From assembly GCF_021155775.2 (NCBI RefSeq), contig NC_060232.1:21583922-21647921 (forward strand): a stretch of 64,000 bases of DNA, in the 5' to 3' direction. The notes under the pieces were generated by a model that saw nothing but the letters and a program-made list of their open reading frames with translations, did no database searches and was not told where the DNA came from. A program made the position numbers and the translations under genes. Below, piece after piece: positions 9,691 to 22,244 of the stretch. Source of the DNA: Neodiprion pinetum (Eukaryota > Arthropoda > Insecta > Hymenoptera > Diprionidae). Positions within the stretch are counted from its first letter, which is position 1, and the number at the start of each line of letters is the position of its first letter.

Positions 9691-10543
9691 TGGTGCACAA
9701 ACCTTACGCCAAGTACATCAAAGCGGAAACTACGAACAAACAATCACTTTGCAACTTAGAAAACACAAAAATGACAATGTACATTCAAATAAGTTGTAAC
9801 GTAAAGAGCGATTTAAAGAATATCGGGACCGTGTACCCCCACACGTGAGGAGAATAGCGGGTAAGGAGGGCATGCATGCAACCTTAATTGCCTTCTGCCG
9901 AATCACAGGTAGTTAGTCAGTTCATAACATCTCAAGAATAAAGATGTTGGAGACAGGGTGGCCACTCAATTCCGCTCACGGAATTCCCTGACATTTCCCG
10001 GTTTTCCCTGACTAAAATCATTATTTTTCCCTGACATTTTGATGCACAATTTCTGCAGAAATCACTAAAAACTATAGTAACCTAGGTAAAGTATGGCCAA
10101 AAACGACGATACATTCATCTTTACGGGTTGTGGTACAGTTTTATTCGTTGATAAGGAATAAAATTGACGCCTTAAAAACATGACACACATTTATTGAATG
10201 ATCAGACATCACTGAATCGCTTACTAATAAACTTATAGAACCAAACACATCAAATAAAAATTATCAACAAACACGAGAATTGCATAAAGTTAGTATACCA
10301 CAGTAAGGATTTTGGTTAGTACATCGTTTTTTTATATTTAGTAAGTCTTGATGCTTATTCGCGAAGGGTTTGTATCTCCCTCTACACCTATACATATTAC
10401 TATCAACATAGAATAAACATTGTTAGCAGAAATAGGAATTGCACAAAGTTAGCAGTATATCACAAACAGTACATCACAGTACGGATTTTTATTACTAAAT
10501 TTGTCTCATATAGTAAGTAAGACTTCGTAGTATCACCAAGCGC

Positions 10544-12904
10544 TTATTTACGAAGCGTTTGTATCTCCTCTTCTATCAATGTTGCTTCTTTCGCAGCGTT
10601 TTCCAACACCTTTTGTTTCTTCGCAGATAACTCTTTTACCCTAATCGCAGCTCTTTTTCTCTCCTGTAATGCAATCTTTTCGGCATCTGCCTCAGTGCGG
10701 CGTTTCTCCAATTCATCAATGTATCTGCGGTGAGCGTTTCTAGCACTAAGAATGAGTGGCTTTGTAATCGGAACCGATTCCAATCCTCCATTGGCGATAA
10801 TAGCATCGTATATTTGCCTTTGTGCGACCAGTGATTCTTCGGCAAGATTTTCCACGAGACATTCCTTGTTTACTGAAAATCCTCTCTCTAGTGATGCATT
10901 CCCATGCGAAAGAATGAAAATCATTTTCAAAAAGGATGATAGTTCTTCCGGAACCTCAGATTCGCTGAACACTGTACGGAACCAAAAATGGTCCAATCTT
11001 TCATTACCAGAAAATGTCTTCAAAGCTTCGACAAAGTGACTTGTAGCGCATAAGTCTTTGAACTGTCCCTGTATTCTGTCTGCGACAATACCAGACAGCC
11101 ATTTATATTCTACAAATATCTCTAATGTGGTTGCCAGATATTTATCACGAATAGTAGACTGCCCAGCAATTTGAGGATCGAGAAAAGAAATAACTTTCGT
11201 AAGTTTAAATTTGAGGGGTGAACGTTGCATTAATTTCTGACATAGTGTGACCATTGCGTTGCGGCAATCCCGGCGAAAATCGCTAATGTCACGATCCTTT
11301 AAGCTATGAGTACGGCGGAGAGTGTCTCGTGTTGCGAAACCCAAATCAATTTCTTTATATCCAATAAGGTTTTCTTTGTCAGAAAGGTCCACTTTCGATA
11401 AGTCTTTCACAGTGTCAATAATTTCTGCTTTCACAAATCTCGTCATTACAGTCCGCATCGTTGCGATTAAAGACCCATAGAGTAACGGTACCAGCGGTGC
11501 ATCACATTGAAATTTTCGCAGAAATGGTTCTACGTCTGATGCCAATGACTGAAAAAAGCTTAGTTTTGGACCCAGCATCTTATTTTCTATAGCTGTCGCG
11601 ACGATTTTGAAACTGTTGCAGGTGGGCGTCCGTTTGTTCTTTGTAACGGCATCAACGTATTTTATAATATTTGGAAGAATTGATATGGCTCTCTCAGCTA
11701 CCTTGGCGTTTTCGAGCCATCTAATCGCGCAGAATTTTAAAGGGAAGGTTTTGGACCCCGAGTGATGAGTGTAATCCGCGCGTCGCGCTGGCACACGATT
11801 AAATAAATTATATAGCGCTCTAAGAAAATCAACCACCTTCCAATCAGTCGCATTCATCCCTTGCTTGAATGCGTTGTGTAATGCATGGAGCCCACAACTT
11901 CCAATCTGCAATAACGTAGGGTCATCAGGGTCACCTTGCAGATAAGTCTGCAGATCCTTGTGGAACTTCAGGTTCACGTTGGGGCCATCCATGGACACCT
12001 GCAACAGTTTCTTTAGGTTGATTCCACTCAAAGTCTCAGTGAATCCTTGCAGCAAATCTGCAGCCGTTGCATATCCGAGAAACGATGAGCCAAAATATCG
12101 CACGCATACTTCACTAGACTTGGAGTTCCAAAATCGTACAGAGATGTCCATTTGTCCTTGTTGTGCAATTTTGTTGTAAGATTCATCAAACCCGACGACT
12201 ATATGAGAGCAAGTAGTGATCATGTCGAATAGTTGTTTTTGGAAGAATGGCGCGATTCCATACAAGAGCGTATACCCGATTTTGGTTCGTCCAAGTTGTA
12301 CTTTATTCGCAATTTCTGAGTCAGGAAACATAGATTTGAACACAGATACCGTAGATGCGCTGCTGCGAACAGAGTGATGGTGCATGATCACGTGTAAACA
12401 CCAAATAATTTCAGCTGTCGTGACTTTTTCATTCATAACAAATGGCTGAAGTCCTTGCGGTTTTTGTTGTCTACAATTTGTTTGTGACGCCGATCGATGT
12501 CCACTGTCTTCGATTGGTGTAATGACTGGAGCTGGTTCTAAAGAATTTCGTGATGACGGTCCAGCCGCATCAAGTGGATATTTCGAACTGTTCGATCCAC
12601 TATTATGTCCTGTTGCGTCATTACTTCGAAAAAACAACTTTAAACTCGCAGATTTTGTTGTGATCGAAACAGCAGACGTATGTTTCCGCCCACGCATGTG
12701 ACTCGTTACTGACTGTTTTCCCATATTGCTGAGAGAAAATGATGTACGGCATGTTGAACAATAGGCGGAATAAGGGTCTTTTTCGACTCGTCGCAACCAG
12801 GAAGAAAGTGCAGGATCCAAAAGCCACATTTCATTGAAAGAAGTTTTTCTCGCTTTGGAAGACATTGTATCTGAAAAGAAGTCTATGCATTGCATGGTAT
12901 ACAC
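10544..12904 (-). CDS. hAT transposase with N-terminal zinc finger
   Basis: The 786-codon frame has no stop. A BED-like zinc finger lies near residues 45-75 (C-X2-C in YCSTCRTSF, then HMRGRKH). The RNase H-like core shows VGFDESYNK (first Asp) and LQVSMDGPNVN (second Asp), followed by IGSCGLHALHNAF. Near the C-terminus LSHGNASLERGFSVNK is the hAT dimerisation block with the conserved Glu region, and a Lys/Glu-rich coiled tail ends the protein. The first Met gives an odd hydrophobic lead; MSSKARKTSF, 13 residues later (about 12,865), is the likelier start. The enzyme cuts and pastes the flanking element. Intact length and ends suggest recent activity. Confidence 0.88.
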   Translation of the reverse strand: MYTMQCIDFFSDTMSSKARKTSFNEMWLLDPALSSWLRRVEKDPYSAYCSTCRTSFSLSNMGKQSVTSHMRGRKHTSAVSITTKSASLKLFFRSNDATGHNSGSNSSKYPLDAAGPSSRNSLEPAPVITPIEDSGHRSASQTNCRQQKPQGLQPFVMNEKVTTAEIIWCLHVIMHHHSVRSSASTVSVFKSMFPDSEIANKVQLGRTKIGYTLLYGIAPFFQKQLFDMITTCSHIVVGFDESYNKIAQQGQMDISVRFWNSKSSEVCVRYFGSSFLGYATAADLLQGFTETLSGINLKKLLQVSMDGPNVNLKFHKDLQTYLQGDPDDPTLLQIGSCGLHALHNAFKQGMNATDWKVVDFLRALYNLFNRVPARRADYTHHSGSKTFPLKFCAIRWLENAKVAERAISILPNIIKYVDAVTKNKRTPTCNSFKIVATAIENKMLGPKLSFFQSLASDVEPFLRKFQCDAPLVPLLYGSLIATMRTVMTRFVKAEIIDTVKDLSKVDLSDKENLIGYKEIDLGFATRDTLRRTHSLKDRDISDFRRDCRNAMVTLCQKLMQRSPLKFKLTKVISFLDPQIAGQSTIRDKYLATTLEIFVEYKWLSGIVADRIQGQFKDLCATSHFVEALKTFSGNERLDHFWFRTVFSESEVPEELSSFLKMIFILSHGNASLERGFSVNKECLVENLAEESLVAQRQIYDAIIANGGLESVPITKPLILSARNAHRRYIDELEKRRTEADAEKIALQERKRAAIRVKELSAKKQKVLENAAKEATLIEEEIQTLRK

Positions 12905-14640
12905 GCTGTGAAACGTACTACAGCATTGTACTCAGTAGAGAATTTTGTTCCAGAAAATCAATTCGTATTCTCGCGTTGGATATGCACTTATTCTACATTT
13001 CTTTCATAATACAATATACAAATTAATTATTCTGAGATAAAAACATGTTAAAATCAAAAAAAATTGTAAGTGGATATTCTGGAACAAAAAATGTGCTAAT
13101 ATGTAACAATACGGTATACGTAGAATGGTTGTGAGCTGCTCTCTTTACACTTTGATTAGTTCGAAGAAATTATGGTGAAAAGCATTTCAGAATAAATAAT
13201 GAAAAAATGAAAAATCAGAAAAACTCGCTTCGTGTCCCAGGACCAAATTTACACAGCACTGAGAGAATACAAATACCTATATGCCTGTGAATTATTTCAG
13301 ATTAAAGAAAAACATTTGCTAAAACCTCGAATTGTTTTAGAAAGTTGAGAATATTTTATATTTAGGCCAAAAACATTGAGTAGACTATTTTTTCTTGCGA
13401 TTTCCTTCTTTGCGAAGAAAATGAACCCGAGCCAGTTCCCGTACGAAAATAGTAGCCGGAGTTATGAATTTTTGAAAAAACGAATGCGCCACAACCAAGA
13501 ATGTGAATAATTTCGGAAATATTGAAAATTTTATTAACTCTGTTATCCGAACCTCAACTTTTTTATATTGTTATGTACGCGTTTTTCGTATTTCATTCGG
13601 GCATAGTATGTTTGAAGTACGGTGCGACGGATGACCACGCGCAATTACAATGTCGCAAGCAAGGGTTTCGTCAAACGTTCAGATATTACATGACATATAC
13701 ATTCACATGTTTCATTATTTGTTATTTAGACATTTGATATATGAAAAAAATTTCAAACCACATGTTAAATGAATGTTATTAAATAATATGTATGTATATT
13801 ATTTAATAACATTTATAAATATTAGATATACTTGAATAATCGGTAAAATAGCGTGGGATTACCCAACTTACTTCGATAGTGACACCGTAGCGCTCACTTT
13901 TTGAATTCACGAGTTTACGGAAACTAATCAAATGCATAGCGAGAATTAATAATGAGGGTAATTCTCGTAGTCATTATTATTGGTAATGGGTATTGATTTT
14001 TAAGCAGTAAACGTTATTTAACGTTCGTTTATATTATTAAACGAACGCATGCATTTGTGAATGGGTTTTCGGTTTCCGTAATCCCGCCATTTAAATTAGA
14101 GCTGTACAGTAACTTCGATAACAAATGCAATAAACTGTACATAAAAGTAGTAATTACATATTTACAAACCATGTTTTGAGTAATTCTCCGTTGAATCGAG
14201 CGTCGAGAATGCCGGTGTTTTGATCACTGAACTATAAAAACAACTGAAAGTATCACCACGGTGGTGGCGTTTCAATCACCCGAGAGAGAGATAGCTCGAA
14301 GGAGAATGCTGTCTCTTTCTACCAGCCACTGCGTATGCGTAGGACATTTTAAGTCAAATAAAACGCGTACAAAGGGAAAGACTGTACCGATCCGAGAGAC
14401 AGTATACTTCACCTCCGAGCCAGCCGTATACCGAGTAATGCAGTTCTGTAGAACATATTCTATATAACATTTATCGAGACATTTATAGTCTAGTCAAAAA
14501 GTGTGATTCCTCCGAAAAATCGTTCCAAGTCTCCTAAAAATGTGAGCGACAGCTCATTCGATTCGAAATGCGATTCTGAGGAGGACGTTTTTTGCATTTT
14601 TCCCACCAATGAAAATTGCAATTGTTATTAATAAAAAACA
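12905..14640. other. Non-coding 3' half of the hAT element
   Basis: No coding frame is supported. An AT-rich perfect hairpin lies at about 13,772-13,812. The rest is AT-rich with no recognisable motif; it sits between the transposase 5' end and the nested palindrome, so it probably includes the transposase promoter. Confidence 0.5.
13772..13812. repeat. AT-rich short palindrome
   Basis: ATGTTATTAAATAATAT is followed by a six-base spacer and its exact reverse complement ATATTATTTAATAACAT. Such AT palindromes are common cruciform or recombination hot spots; no function is implied. Confidence 0.8.
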
Positions 14641-14650
14641 AACAAAAATA

Positions 14651-15674
14651 AAAACGACGCCTCAGTTTTTTTGCAATAATTTAAATAGTATAAGCGCTAT
14701 CGAAAATTTGAAAAACGATTCTCAAAGAGGAAATTTCCAATAAAAAAGTGCGGATTGCCGGTACTCTATCTTCAGTAGTGATAATTTTAATTTAACGTTC
14801 AAAATAGGCCACCGCGCGACCGTTACGGCATAGGCGCGCCGCGTCTAAAGACAGTACACTGCTCAAAATAATTTCTTTAGTGTAGTAAATATCAATTCAA
14901 AAATTCGGATAAATTATGGTGTATTCTTAACACTTGAAAAAAAAAATGTCCCGTTGGAAAAAAATTTTTAGGTTTATTTTTCAAAAAGTTACATATTCGT
15001 TAATTAGTCATAATTTTTCAAACCTTGATTTTCATTGCAAACGGCATAAATGTTTAAATAATAGCTCTTAAAATATTTCGCTTCTTGGAGTCCCTTCTTA
15101 AATATAAACTCAACAAGACCACGTTATAAAAGTTTTTAAAAGTTGTTTATTTCTTTCATTATGATTTTTGAAAGTTGACAAGAAATGAAAATTTCCATTT
15201 CCGTGGTCTTGTTAAGTATATATTTAAGAAGGGGCTCCAAGAAGCGAAATATTTTTGGAGCTATTATTTGAACATTTATGCTGTTTGCAATAAAAATCGA
15301 GGTTCGAAGAATTATGGCTAATTAACGAATGTGTAACTTTTTGAAAAATATACTTAAAAATATTTTTTCAACGGGACATTTTTCTTTCAAGTGTTAAGAA
15401 TACACCACAATTTATTAAAATTTTTAAATTGACATTCAATACAGTAAAACAATTATTTTGAGCGGTGTACTGTCTAGACGCGGCGCGTCCATGCCGTAAC
15501 AGTTGCGCAGAACCCTATGTTCAGCGTTAAATTAAAATTACTAATACTGAAGATAGAATTCCGGGTGCTTGAACTTTTTTATTTGAAATTTCCTCGTCTT
15601 TAAGAATCTTTTTGAAATTTTCGATAGCGCTTTTACTCTTTGAGTTATTGCTAAAAAACTGAGGCTTCGTTTTT
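14651..15674. repeat. 1-kb palindrome (foldback element) inside the hAT transposon
   Basis: The left arm 14,651-15,123 and right arm 15,202-15,674 are reverse complements with scattered mismatches, from AAAACGACGCCTCAG at one end to CTGAGGCTTCGTTTT at the other, around an 80-bp spacer. Landmarks such as CGCGCCGCGTCTA / TAGACGCGGCGCG and AAGAAGCGAAATATTT occur at mirrored positions. No gene is present. It is probably a foldback or MITE-like insertion in the hAT element; I see no clear target duplication. Confidence 0.9.
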
Positions 15675-16007
15675 TCTAGACTATTAGGCGTCGGTGAACG
15701 TGCGTCTCCACACGCAGTGACGGTCATAGATAAATCAGACCGATGTCTGCTCGTACTACTGAATTCATATGACAATCAGCAACTAAGCTTATAATCGTCA
15801 ATAAGAAGAGAATAAAAATTGTGACGATGCGGTGATATCATCTCAATTTTATGGACAAGGCTTTTGAAATCCGTGAGTTCTATAAAAAAAAATCCCTGAC
15901 CAACCGAAAATTTCCCTGACATTTCCCTGATTTTTCCCTGACATACAAAATTCCCTGACATTTCCCGGTTTTCCCGGTTTTCCAGACGGGTGGCCACCCT
16001 GTGGAGA

Positions 16008-18960
16008 GTATAAGGCCGTACCTGGGGAGTCTAATTTTCAAGATTGGTACACCTGAACAAACAGCGAGATGATCGAGTGCTGCGCAAAATCGCACGCAGA
16101 ACTTGTAACGCTCTCTCAGATCAGGTTATTCTGTGTGTATATGTGTATGTACGATGGCGTTATGAAACGCAAGCGAATTTGGTGTGTGCAGTTGTTACCT
16201 GTTTAGAGAAAACGAGAAATAAACGTGGTGGATGTAAGAGGTGTAACGAGCGATTTTATTTCGACCCATTACAATACAAAAGATGTGTCACCAAGTCCGC
16301 GGGCCAAATCAGTGTAAGTGTGTGAGTGAACGCGAGCGGGCGAACGCAGTAATAAATAGGATTTTGATTGATCAACCAATGATCAAGACAATAAACAATT
16401 CTTTTTATTGAACATCAATTATACCTACGGGTCACACTTTTATTTCGTCCCCTGATCCGCTCTTAAAGCTCATTCTTGAGATTATCAACGTGACTTGGTT
16501 CAGTAGCCGTGCACCAGTCACGATCACACAACCCTCGAGCCGTTTGTTTGAGCTAGCTGACCGAGGTTCCTCCTACGCGAATGTCATAGTGAATTTTTTT
16601 GCACTGGCTTTAAAAAATAGAATGGTATTCTTCGAGCTTGTGGTACAAAAAGGATTGACATGGATCAACTATGCTACACAAAAGAGAATATCGTGTACCA
16701 AAGTAACTTCGACATAATGAATGACGCATTGACATTCGAGGGCAAATCTTACGTTTTCTACGTATGTATTTATAACTAATCATTTCCATTAAGCACTCTT
16801 TTGTTATAAAGAAAATCAAACCTGAACACTAAGGAGTTTGGTGGGAAAAATTATTTATCGGCCAACTAATAGTCGCTCAATCAAATAGACTTTTTGACAC
16901 ATGTCTGCGTTAAAGTCGACTCGTCGCCTCGGTTTACAGACGTAAATACAATTTCGTGTGCAACGTATGCGTAAAATGAAAAACATCAAAAATAGTTTTT
17001 TTGAACGCAATAGTATAAAAGATAAGTGACAAACTTCACAAATATAGCATCTTGATTTCTTACCACCCTCCCCACCTGAATGCTTTTTCAGAAAAACGGA
17101 ACATCTTACCGGTGAGTACTGCGTAGGTTATACGTGACGATTGGTCCAGACAACGTCATCGGAGCGTAAAAAGTGTTTGAGTTTCTGTGTACAATATGAA
17201 TAGTATTTTGATTATTGAGTACTATTTATTAACTTTGTTATACATATTTCTTCAGTTTCATAATTAATGTTCGCATTTTATACATACATAATACATATGT
17301 ATAGTAAATAAAAAAAGATATGAAAAAAACTTGAACTAATACATTTTACATTGAGGGAGGCTCAGCTCCACTCGACCCTCTGGCGAGGGCTTCGCCCCCT
17401 GCACCCCTACCAGGGGCTTCATCCCTGGACCCCACCGCGACGCATAGTGGGTTGTTAAAAGTCGGTTTTTCGAAGATCTTTGGACACGGGGACTACATTA
17501 CTGTAGACAATATAATCAAATTTTATACCCACAGTGTCAAAAAATAATGTTCGCAGTTCGGGCGTAGAATTTCACAGTCTCGTGTGATCGCGTGCAACTC
17601 TGGCCGTCTTCGCCGGCCACTGGTTTACGGCGATCAATACTCGTACGCAAATATCAACCATATATTTCTGTACTCTGAAAAATCACCGAGGTGCAATCAA
17701 AAGTATGGATAGAGGAGTAGAGGAGCAATTATTTGGCATCGATTCACCTCTAAAACATTTTCCTCTGTTCGGTACTGGTTAACAGACAACAAGCTACCAC
17801 CATTGACTGCTTCTTCAATACATTTTTGACTCTCTTCTGAACAGTCGTGACGGAATTATTAAAATTACAAGTGAATAATTAGGAACATCGAAGCAGTAGT
17901 TTATTGAAGTTTTAGGAGTTGATGAATTCCCATCCGCTTTTACGTAATGCGCTGTTTAAATTTTCATGACACTACCTAGGAATTAGATGTTCAGTTTTTT
18001 TTTTTAAATCTTTTCAAAACTAGAATACGAGTAATTAATAAAACTAGTAGTGCCTTTAGGAGCAATCCAGGAAAGATTTAGCAATCAAGAAACAATTAGG
18101 AACAATTATCAGTTTGATCGGATCATAATCTGTTGTGTCAAGGCATGGGTTCAAATTTGCCGCTGTTCTGTCGGGAAACGAGCTATACTTCTCAGTTGTT
18201 TCGATTATCCTTAAAATTCATGATCGGGTGACTAACAAAATACGTATATCAACTACAAGGGATCATGGAGAAATCAGGAGTAATCATCCATTTGGCCGAA
18301 TATAGGCCCGTAACTCGTAATATCATATCGAATTCGGTATGACTTGACCAAGAAAAGTGCTGGTTTGATTTTTCCGTACTGTTTCCAAATATTTAGATGT
18401 GGAAAAAATCGTTGATATTCATGCTTTTTTTGACTGGGAACATTTCTTCAAAGTTTTTTAACCTTTGGGTAATTTTTATTGCTATTTTTGGCTATTACAT
18501 TTTATTTTTTTTATTTTATCTTTGAAAATGGTGGAGCAATGGTACGGTTTTCTATTCGGGTTACGGAGAACGTCATCAGGATGGCGTGACGTATGGTGTT
18601 GGCTAGATTAATCTAAAACTAAATAAACAAAGATTTTTCTTTCAATAACATTGAAATGCAGAATATTAATCTATAAAAAGTGAGAAATCTTGAAAATTGA
18701 TAAAATGTTACGCTTTGAAATAAGAGTGTTGAATTATTCTGACAAAAATGGCCTTATTTTCCAATAAAATAATACTTTTTTTCAACTAATCTCACAAATG
18801 TTAAGGTTCATATTTCAGATAATAAAGTTAGAAAAATGTACACCAAGTTTCATCAATATCAGTATATTATTTTTTTTAGCTATGTGTCACACCAGTTTTT
18901 AAAATGGAGTTTCGAGCAAACGAAATCACACGGCTACACTGACAGTTGCTACCAACAACT
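16008..18960. other. Intergenic, nothing recognised
   Basis: The sequence continues the flank that was cut by the hAT element. Frames here are short and without known motifs. A GC-rich run at 17,345-17,445 (GGGCTTCGCCCCC, ACCAGGGGCTTCATCCC) contrasts with the AT-rich surroundings and is probably a fragment of a repeat, family unknown. Confidence 0.4.
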
Positions 18961-19584
18961 GAACGATGTGAAGTATGCTCGTAAGCAAGGCCAAACATAC
19001 TAGCTTAAAAACATATATTGCCCAACTTCGATGTTGTTTTTCCGTTCCCGTGGCAATTTCGATACCACGAAATCATCCCACTAATATACACACCCGTGAT
19101 ACATACCTACTTGTCAATACGATGAAAGATAGCGGTGGTGCGCTATTGTTAATGCGTCGGGCTATTAGCTTTCAATATTAGAAAGACTTCACATTTATTT
19201 ATGGGCTTTGGAATTTACATTCCTGAGATGTTACACTAACATTTTATGGAATAAATAAATTTTAGATTTTTTGAAGCTGCTAAATATATCTACCTCTTTA
19301 GTATAAATTGCTGAGCAATTATAAGAAATCGGTACATCATTCGTTCCGTCGAAATATAAGTTTTGTTCAGTGCCTGAGCGTCGTTTTGTGCCCGTGTCAT
19401 TGCGATCTCCGTGCGAGCCGCGCTCGAACGATTCGTCTCCGCAGGGATGCCAAATCTCGCGTAGATGAGGAGGCGAGCGCGCATCACGCATTTTTTAAAA
19501 CAGTCCAGTTAAGTCGTCCGTCTAGTGACGATCGTGAGTGACGCCGTGCGTTCTCTTGTACCACGGCCAAAAGACGAGAGGCCC

Positions 19585-19790
19585 AAATATACTCTCGTAT
19601 ACGTTCGCTCTACGGAGTAAGGTAGATGAGTACGGCCCGAGTGTCTCTCATTCTACACGGGACCGAGTGCCCATACACGCATACCAAGGGTCTTGCACCC
19701 TTTCATCATACAACGAGCCCGAGCGCTCTTGGTGTACTACCAACACCAATCATACTCTCATACACGTTCGCTCCTCGGAGTAAGGCAAAC
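19585..19790 (+). repeat. Direct repeat, two copies 160 bp apart
   Basis: ACTCTCGTATACGTTCGCTC (19,591) and ACTCTCATACACGTTCGCTC (19,751) each continue with near-identical CGGAGTAAGG. The stretch between is also partly similar. It looks like a short tandem duplication in a repeat; no protein is supported although the frames stay open for 60-80 codons. Confidence 0.6.
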
Positions 19791-19799
19791 GCAAATCAT

Positions 19800-22130
19800 A
19801 CGAAATTCGATCGAATCGAATAAAACAAAAATCGCAATACGAAACGCACTCGAGATCGCGGTGGCATGAGCCAAACGGGCTGTAACCGGCATATACACAT
19901 TCATATACACAATCGACACATTCACGTGTGCGACACATGCTTTTATACGTTCACAAATACACGTTCATACTTCGTGGGTTTTTATGCCGCAAGGCTTTTC
20001 CCACAAGAGCCAATAAACATTCATAATTCGATGGCTCAAACGCGAGAGTTTTTTATTCAAGAAAACCTCAACCTCTATCCTTTACACTAATAAAAAAGGT
20101 TCAATTCAAAACTACGAGGCAACTTCGCCTATGAAGAAGCTTCGACTATACAAGTTTCAATGTGCAAAAATTTAAATATCCCCGTCTCAAACCGAAAGAA
20201 GTACTCCGTTGATATCGATCCTACTTGTACATTACGTGGTATTCGCTTTCGTAAATGTTAACCTTTCTTCTCGGAAATGAACTCCTTGCAAAATCATCCT
20301 CGTAGCACTACGTGTAAAATTACTTTTCCTAATATGTGTCTTTTATTGTCTTTTTATTCCTGAAGAATTCAACTTCGATAACAAATAAAATAATTTACTC
20401 ATCTCAATATTACGTTTCACATAATCAAATCAGAGATTTATAAAACATCAACTGTATGAGGTATCTTCAACAGTATAATTATATGTATAAACGCTTCAAC
20501 CAACCTGTCAGCGTCATTGATAACACCGATTCGTCTGCTCTGCTGGTACTAAAAGATAAGTGAATAATTGTTAACAAGATAATTCAAGACATTAAAACGA
20601 CAAAGCTTCAATGAAACAAATATGAATTAAAGTGAAAGACTATTTGAAATGAATGAAGAAAAAGAGAATATTTAAAAAGAAATAAAGAAAAGTTGGAGAA
20701 ACAATTTTAATGAAAGAAAGATGATTTATATTTACAATTTTAATCTGTTTCATCTGTTGATCGATAATTTATGTACTTTGTGAGTGAGTAATTGAATGGA
20801 TGAATAAATGAATATATAACATGTTTTTCGGCTATTGCTCTAAATTTATAGAAATAAAAATAAAAGGAATATTTACAATTTTCACATTCTATAACATAAT
20901 ATCTTTTTATAATTTATTTTGAAGTTTTAAACCTATATTTACAAATATGACGCTATTCGACTTCTAAAAAAGGATATTCAGTTTTAACTAATCTTTCTCG
21001 AAAACAATAAACGAGACATCAATAGTAATAACGGAACAATTGAGTCAATTAAGGAGTTATTATTTTGTACCACATGATTGTAAAATTTCGAAAGTTGCGC
21101 GCCATCTTTACATGGGTATGTTCTGCCCTTTTTTTCATGTGTACCGAAAAGATGGAGAATCTCCTATTATCAACCGGACACCACAGCAACGTCTTTGCTT
21201 ACCGACGAACACTGCGAAGGAAAAAGTGACGATGAACACTCAGCCCACTTGGGCTGCTGAAGCGGCAAGAAATGTGACTCTTAGGGTATGGTTACTCGAT
21301 AAAGTCCAAAAAATCTGCTCATCGAGTTACACAGTAACACGGGGCAGTAACCAGTAGAGAACAAGGGTGACAGAACACTAAAATAGTTCTTTCTATTTTC
21401 TACGTAGAGGTTACTTGCTTCAAAAATTATTACTGAGCAAACTCTATACTGTTTAAACTACTCTGACTTCCATAATACTCGGAGATCCGAAGTTTGCAAT
21501 GCATAGTGCTGAGTGGCCTTACACAGAAATAAAATCAGGTGCTCTTCTGTAAAATGTTCTACTTAGTACATCGATCATATTAATAGTTTCAAATTTGTTA
21601 CAACATTCTTATCATAAGTTTTTAATAATTTTATATGTATATTAAAACATCAATCTCAATAGGATTCGGCGAACTTCATTTCATGCGCAGTCTCTTCAAT
21701 TTACCGATGCCATCTCAGAAAAGGTAATATGTCTAGAACAAAAAAAATTACAGTTTATTCCAATGAATACATATATTGCACTTATGATATACCTATTACA
21801 CACATTTTATACACAGGAAACGTGCTGTAAAAATATATTTAACACCCTGCGTAGTTTTGGTACACGAGTAACTTGATCCCAAGTACAAATGAAATGATAC
21901 CCTAAAATTCATAATTCACTCAATGTATACTGTGTATGCGCTAAAATTAGTTTATCAATCACCTTTTGTGTACCAAGTTACTCTTATGTCAACTGAAATA
22001 TTTTTTTGTACCGTATTACACGTATGTGTACCAAATTGTCATTAATTATTTATCAAGGTGTACGACTACACTGTATGCCAAAACTTTGCGCATCCTTTCT
22101 GAAAATCTTCGATACATCCAGAGGTTTTGG
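19800..22130. other. Intergenic, AT-rich, nothing recognised
   Basis: Includes a CA-rich low-complexity run (19,890-19,970, repeated CACATTCA words). Only unrecognised short frames exist, the longest at 21,040-21,357, which has no motif I can name. Confidence 0.4.
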
Positions 22131-22132
22131 CG

Positions 22133-22242
22133 AAATTCGCCACTCAACGTTAGCAGGTCCGTAAGTAAAACTACATTTTGAATTGCTCCGTTTTGAGAAT
22201 GTAGCTAGGGATCTCAATCTGCTAACCTTGAGTGGCGAGTTG
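22133..22242. repeat. Short imperfect hairpin
   Basis: TTCGCCACTCAACGTTAGCAG (written here as two parts TTCGCCACTC and AACGTTAGCAG) is mirrored by CTGCTAACCTTGAGTGGCGA about 60 bases later. The loop contains a second inverted pair, CTACATTTTGA / TTTTGAGAATGTAG. This could be the end of a small inverted-repeat element. No transcript evidence can be seen. Confidence 0.5.
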
Positions 22243-22244
22243 TA

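Larger units (their letters stand above)
9954..16001 (-). mobile_element. Full-length hAT DNA transposon
   Basis: Both ends carry CAGGGTGGCCAC as an inverted repeat (9,954-9,965; reverse complement at 15,990-16,001). Inside each end, words such as CCCTGACATTTCCCGGTTTTC recur in inverted orientation and as subterminal repeats, likely transposase binding sites. TGGAGA lies directly outside both ends (9,948-9,953 and 16,002-16,007), a 6-bp target duplication. hAT elements usually make 8 bp, though 5- and 6-bp subgroups exist. The 6,048-bp element holds an uninterrupted transposase gene and a nested palindrome. Confidence 0.88.

Noticed and set aside
17345..17445. Horizontal transfer from bacteria
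   Set aside because: A GC-rich 100-bp run alone, without coding content, is better explained as a repeat fragment.
19866..20090. ORF with alternating His and Ile
   Set aside because: It reads through a CA-rich low-complexity run.
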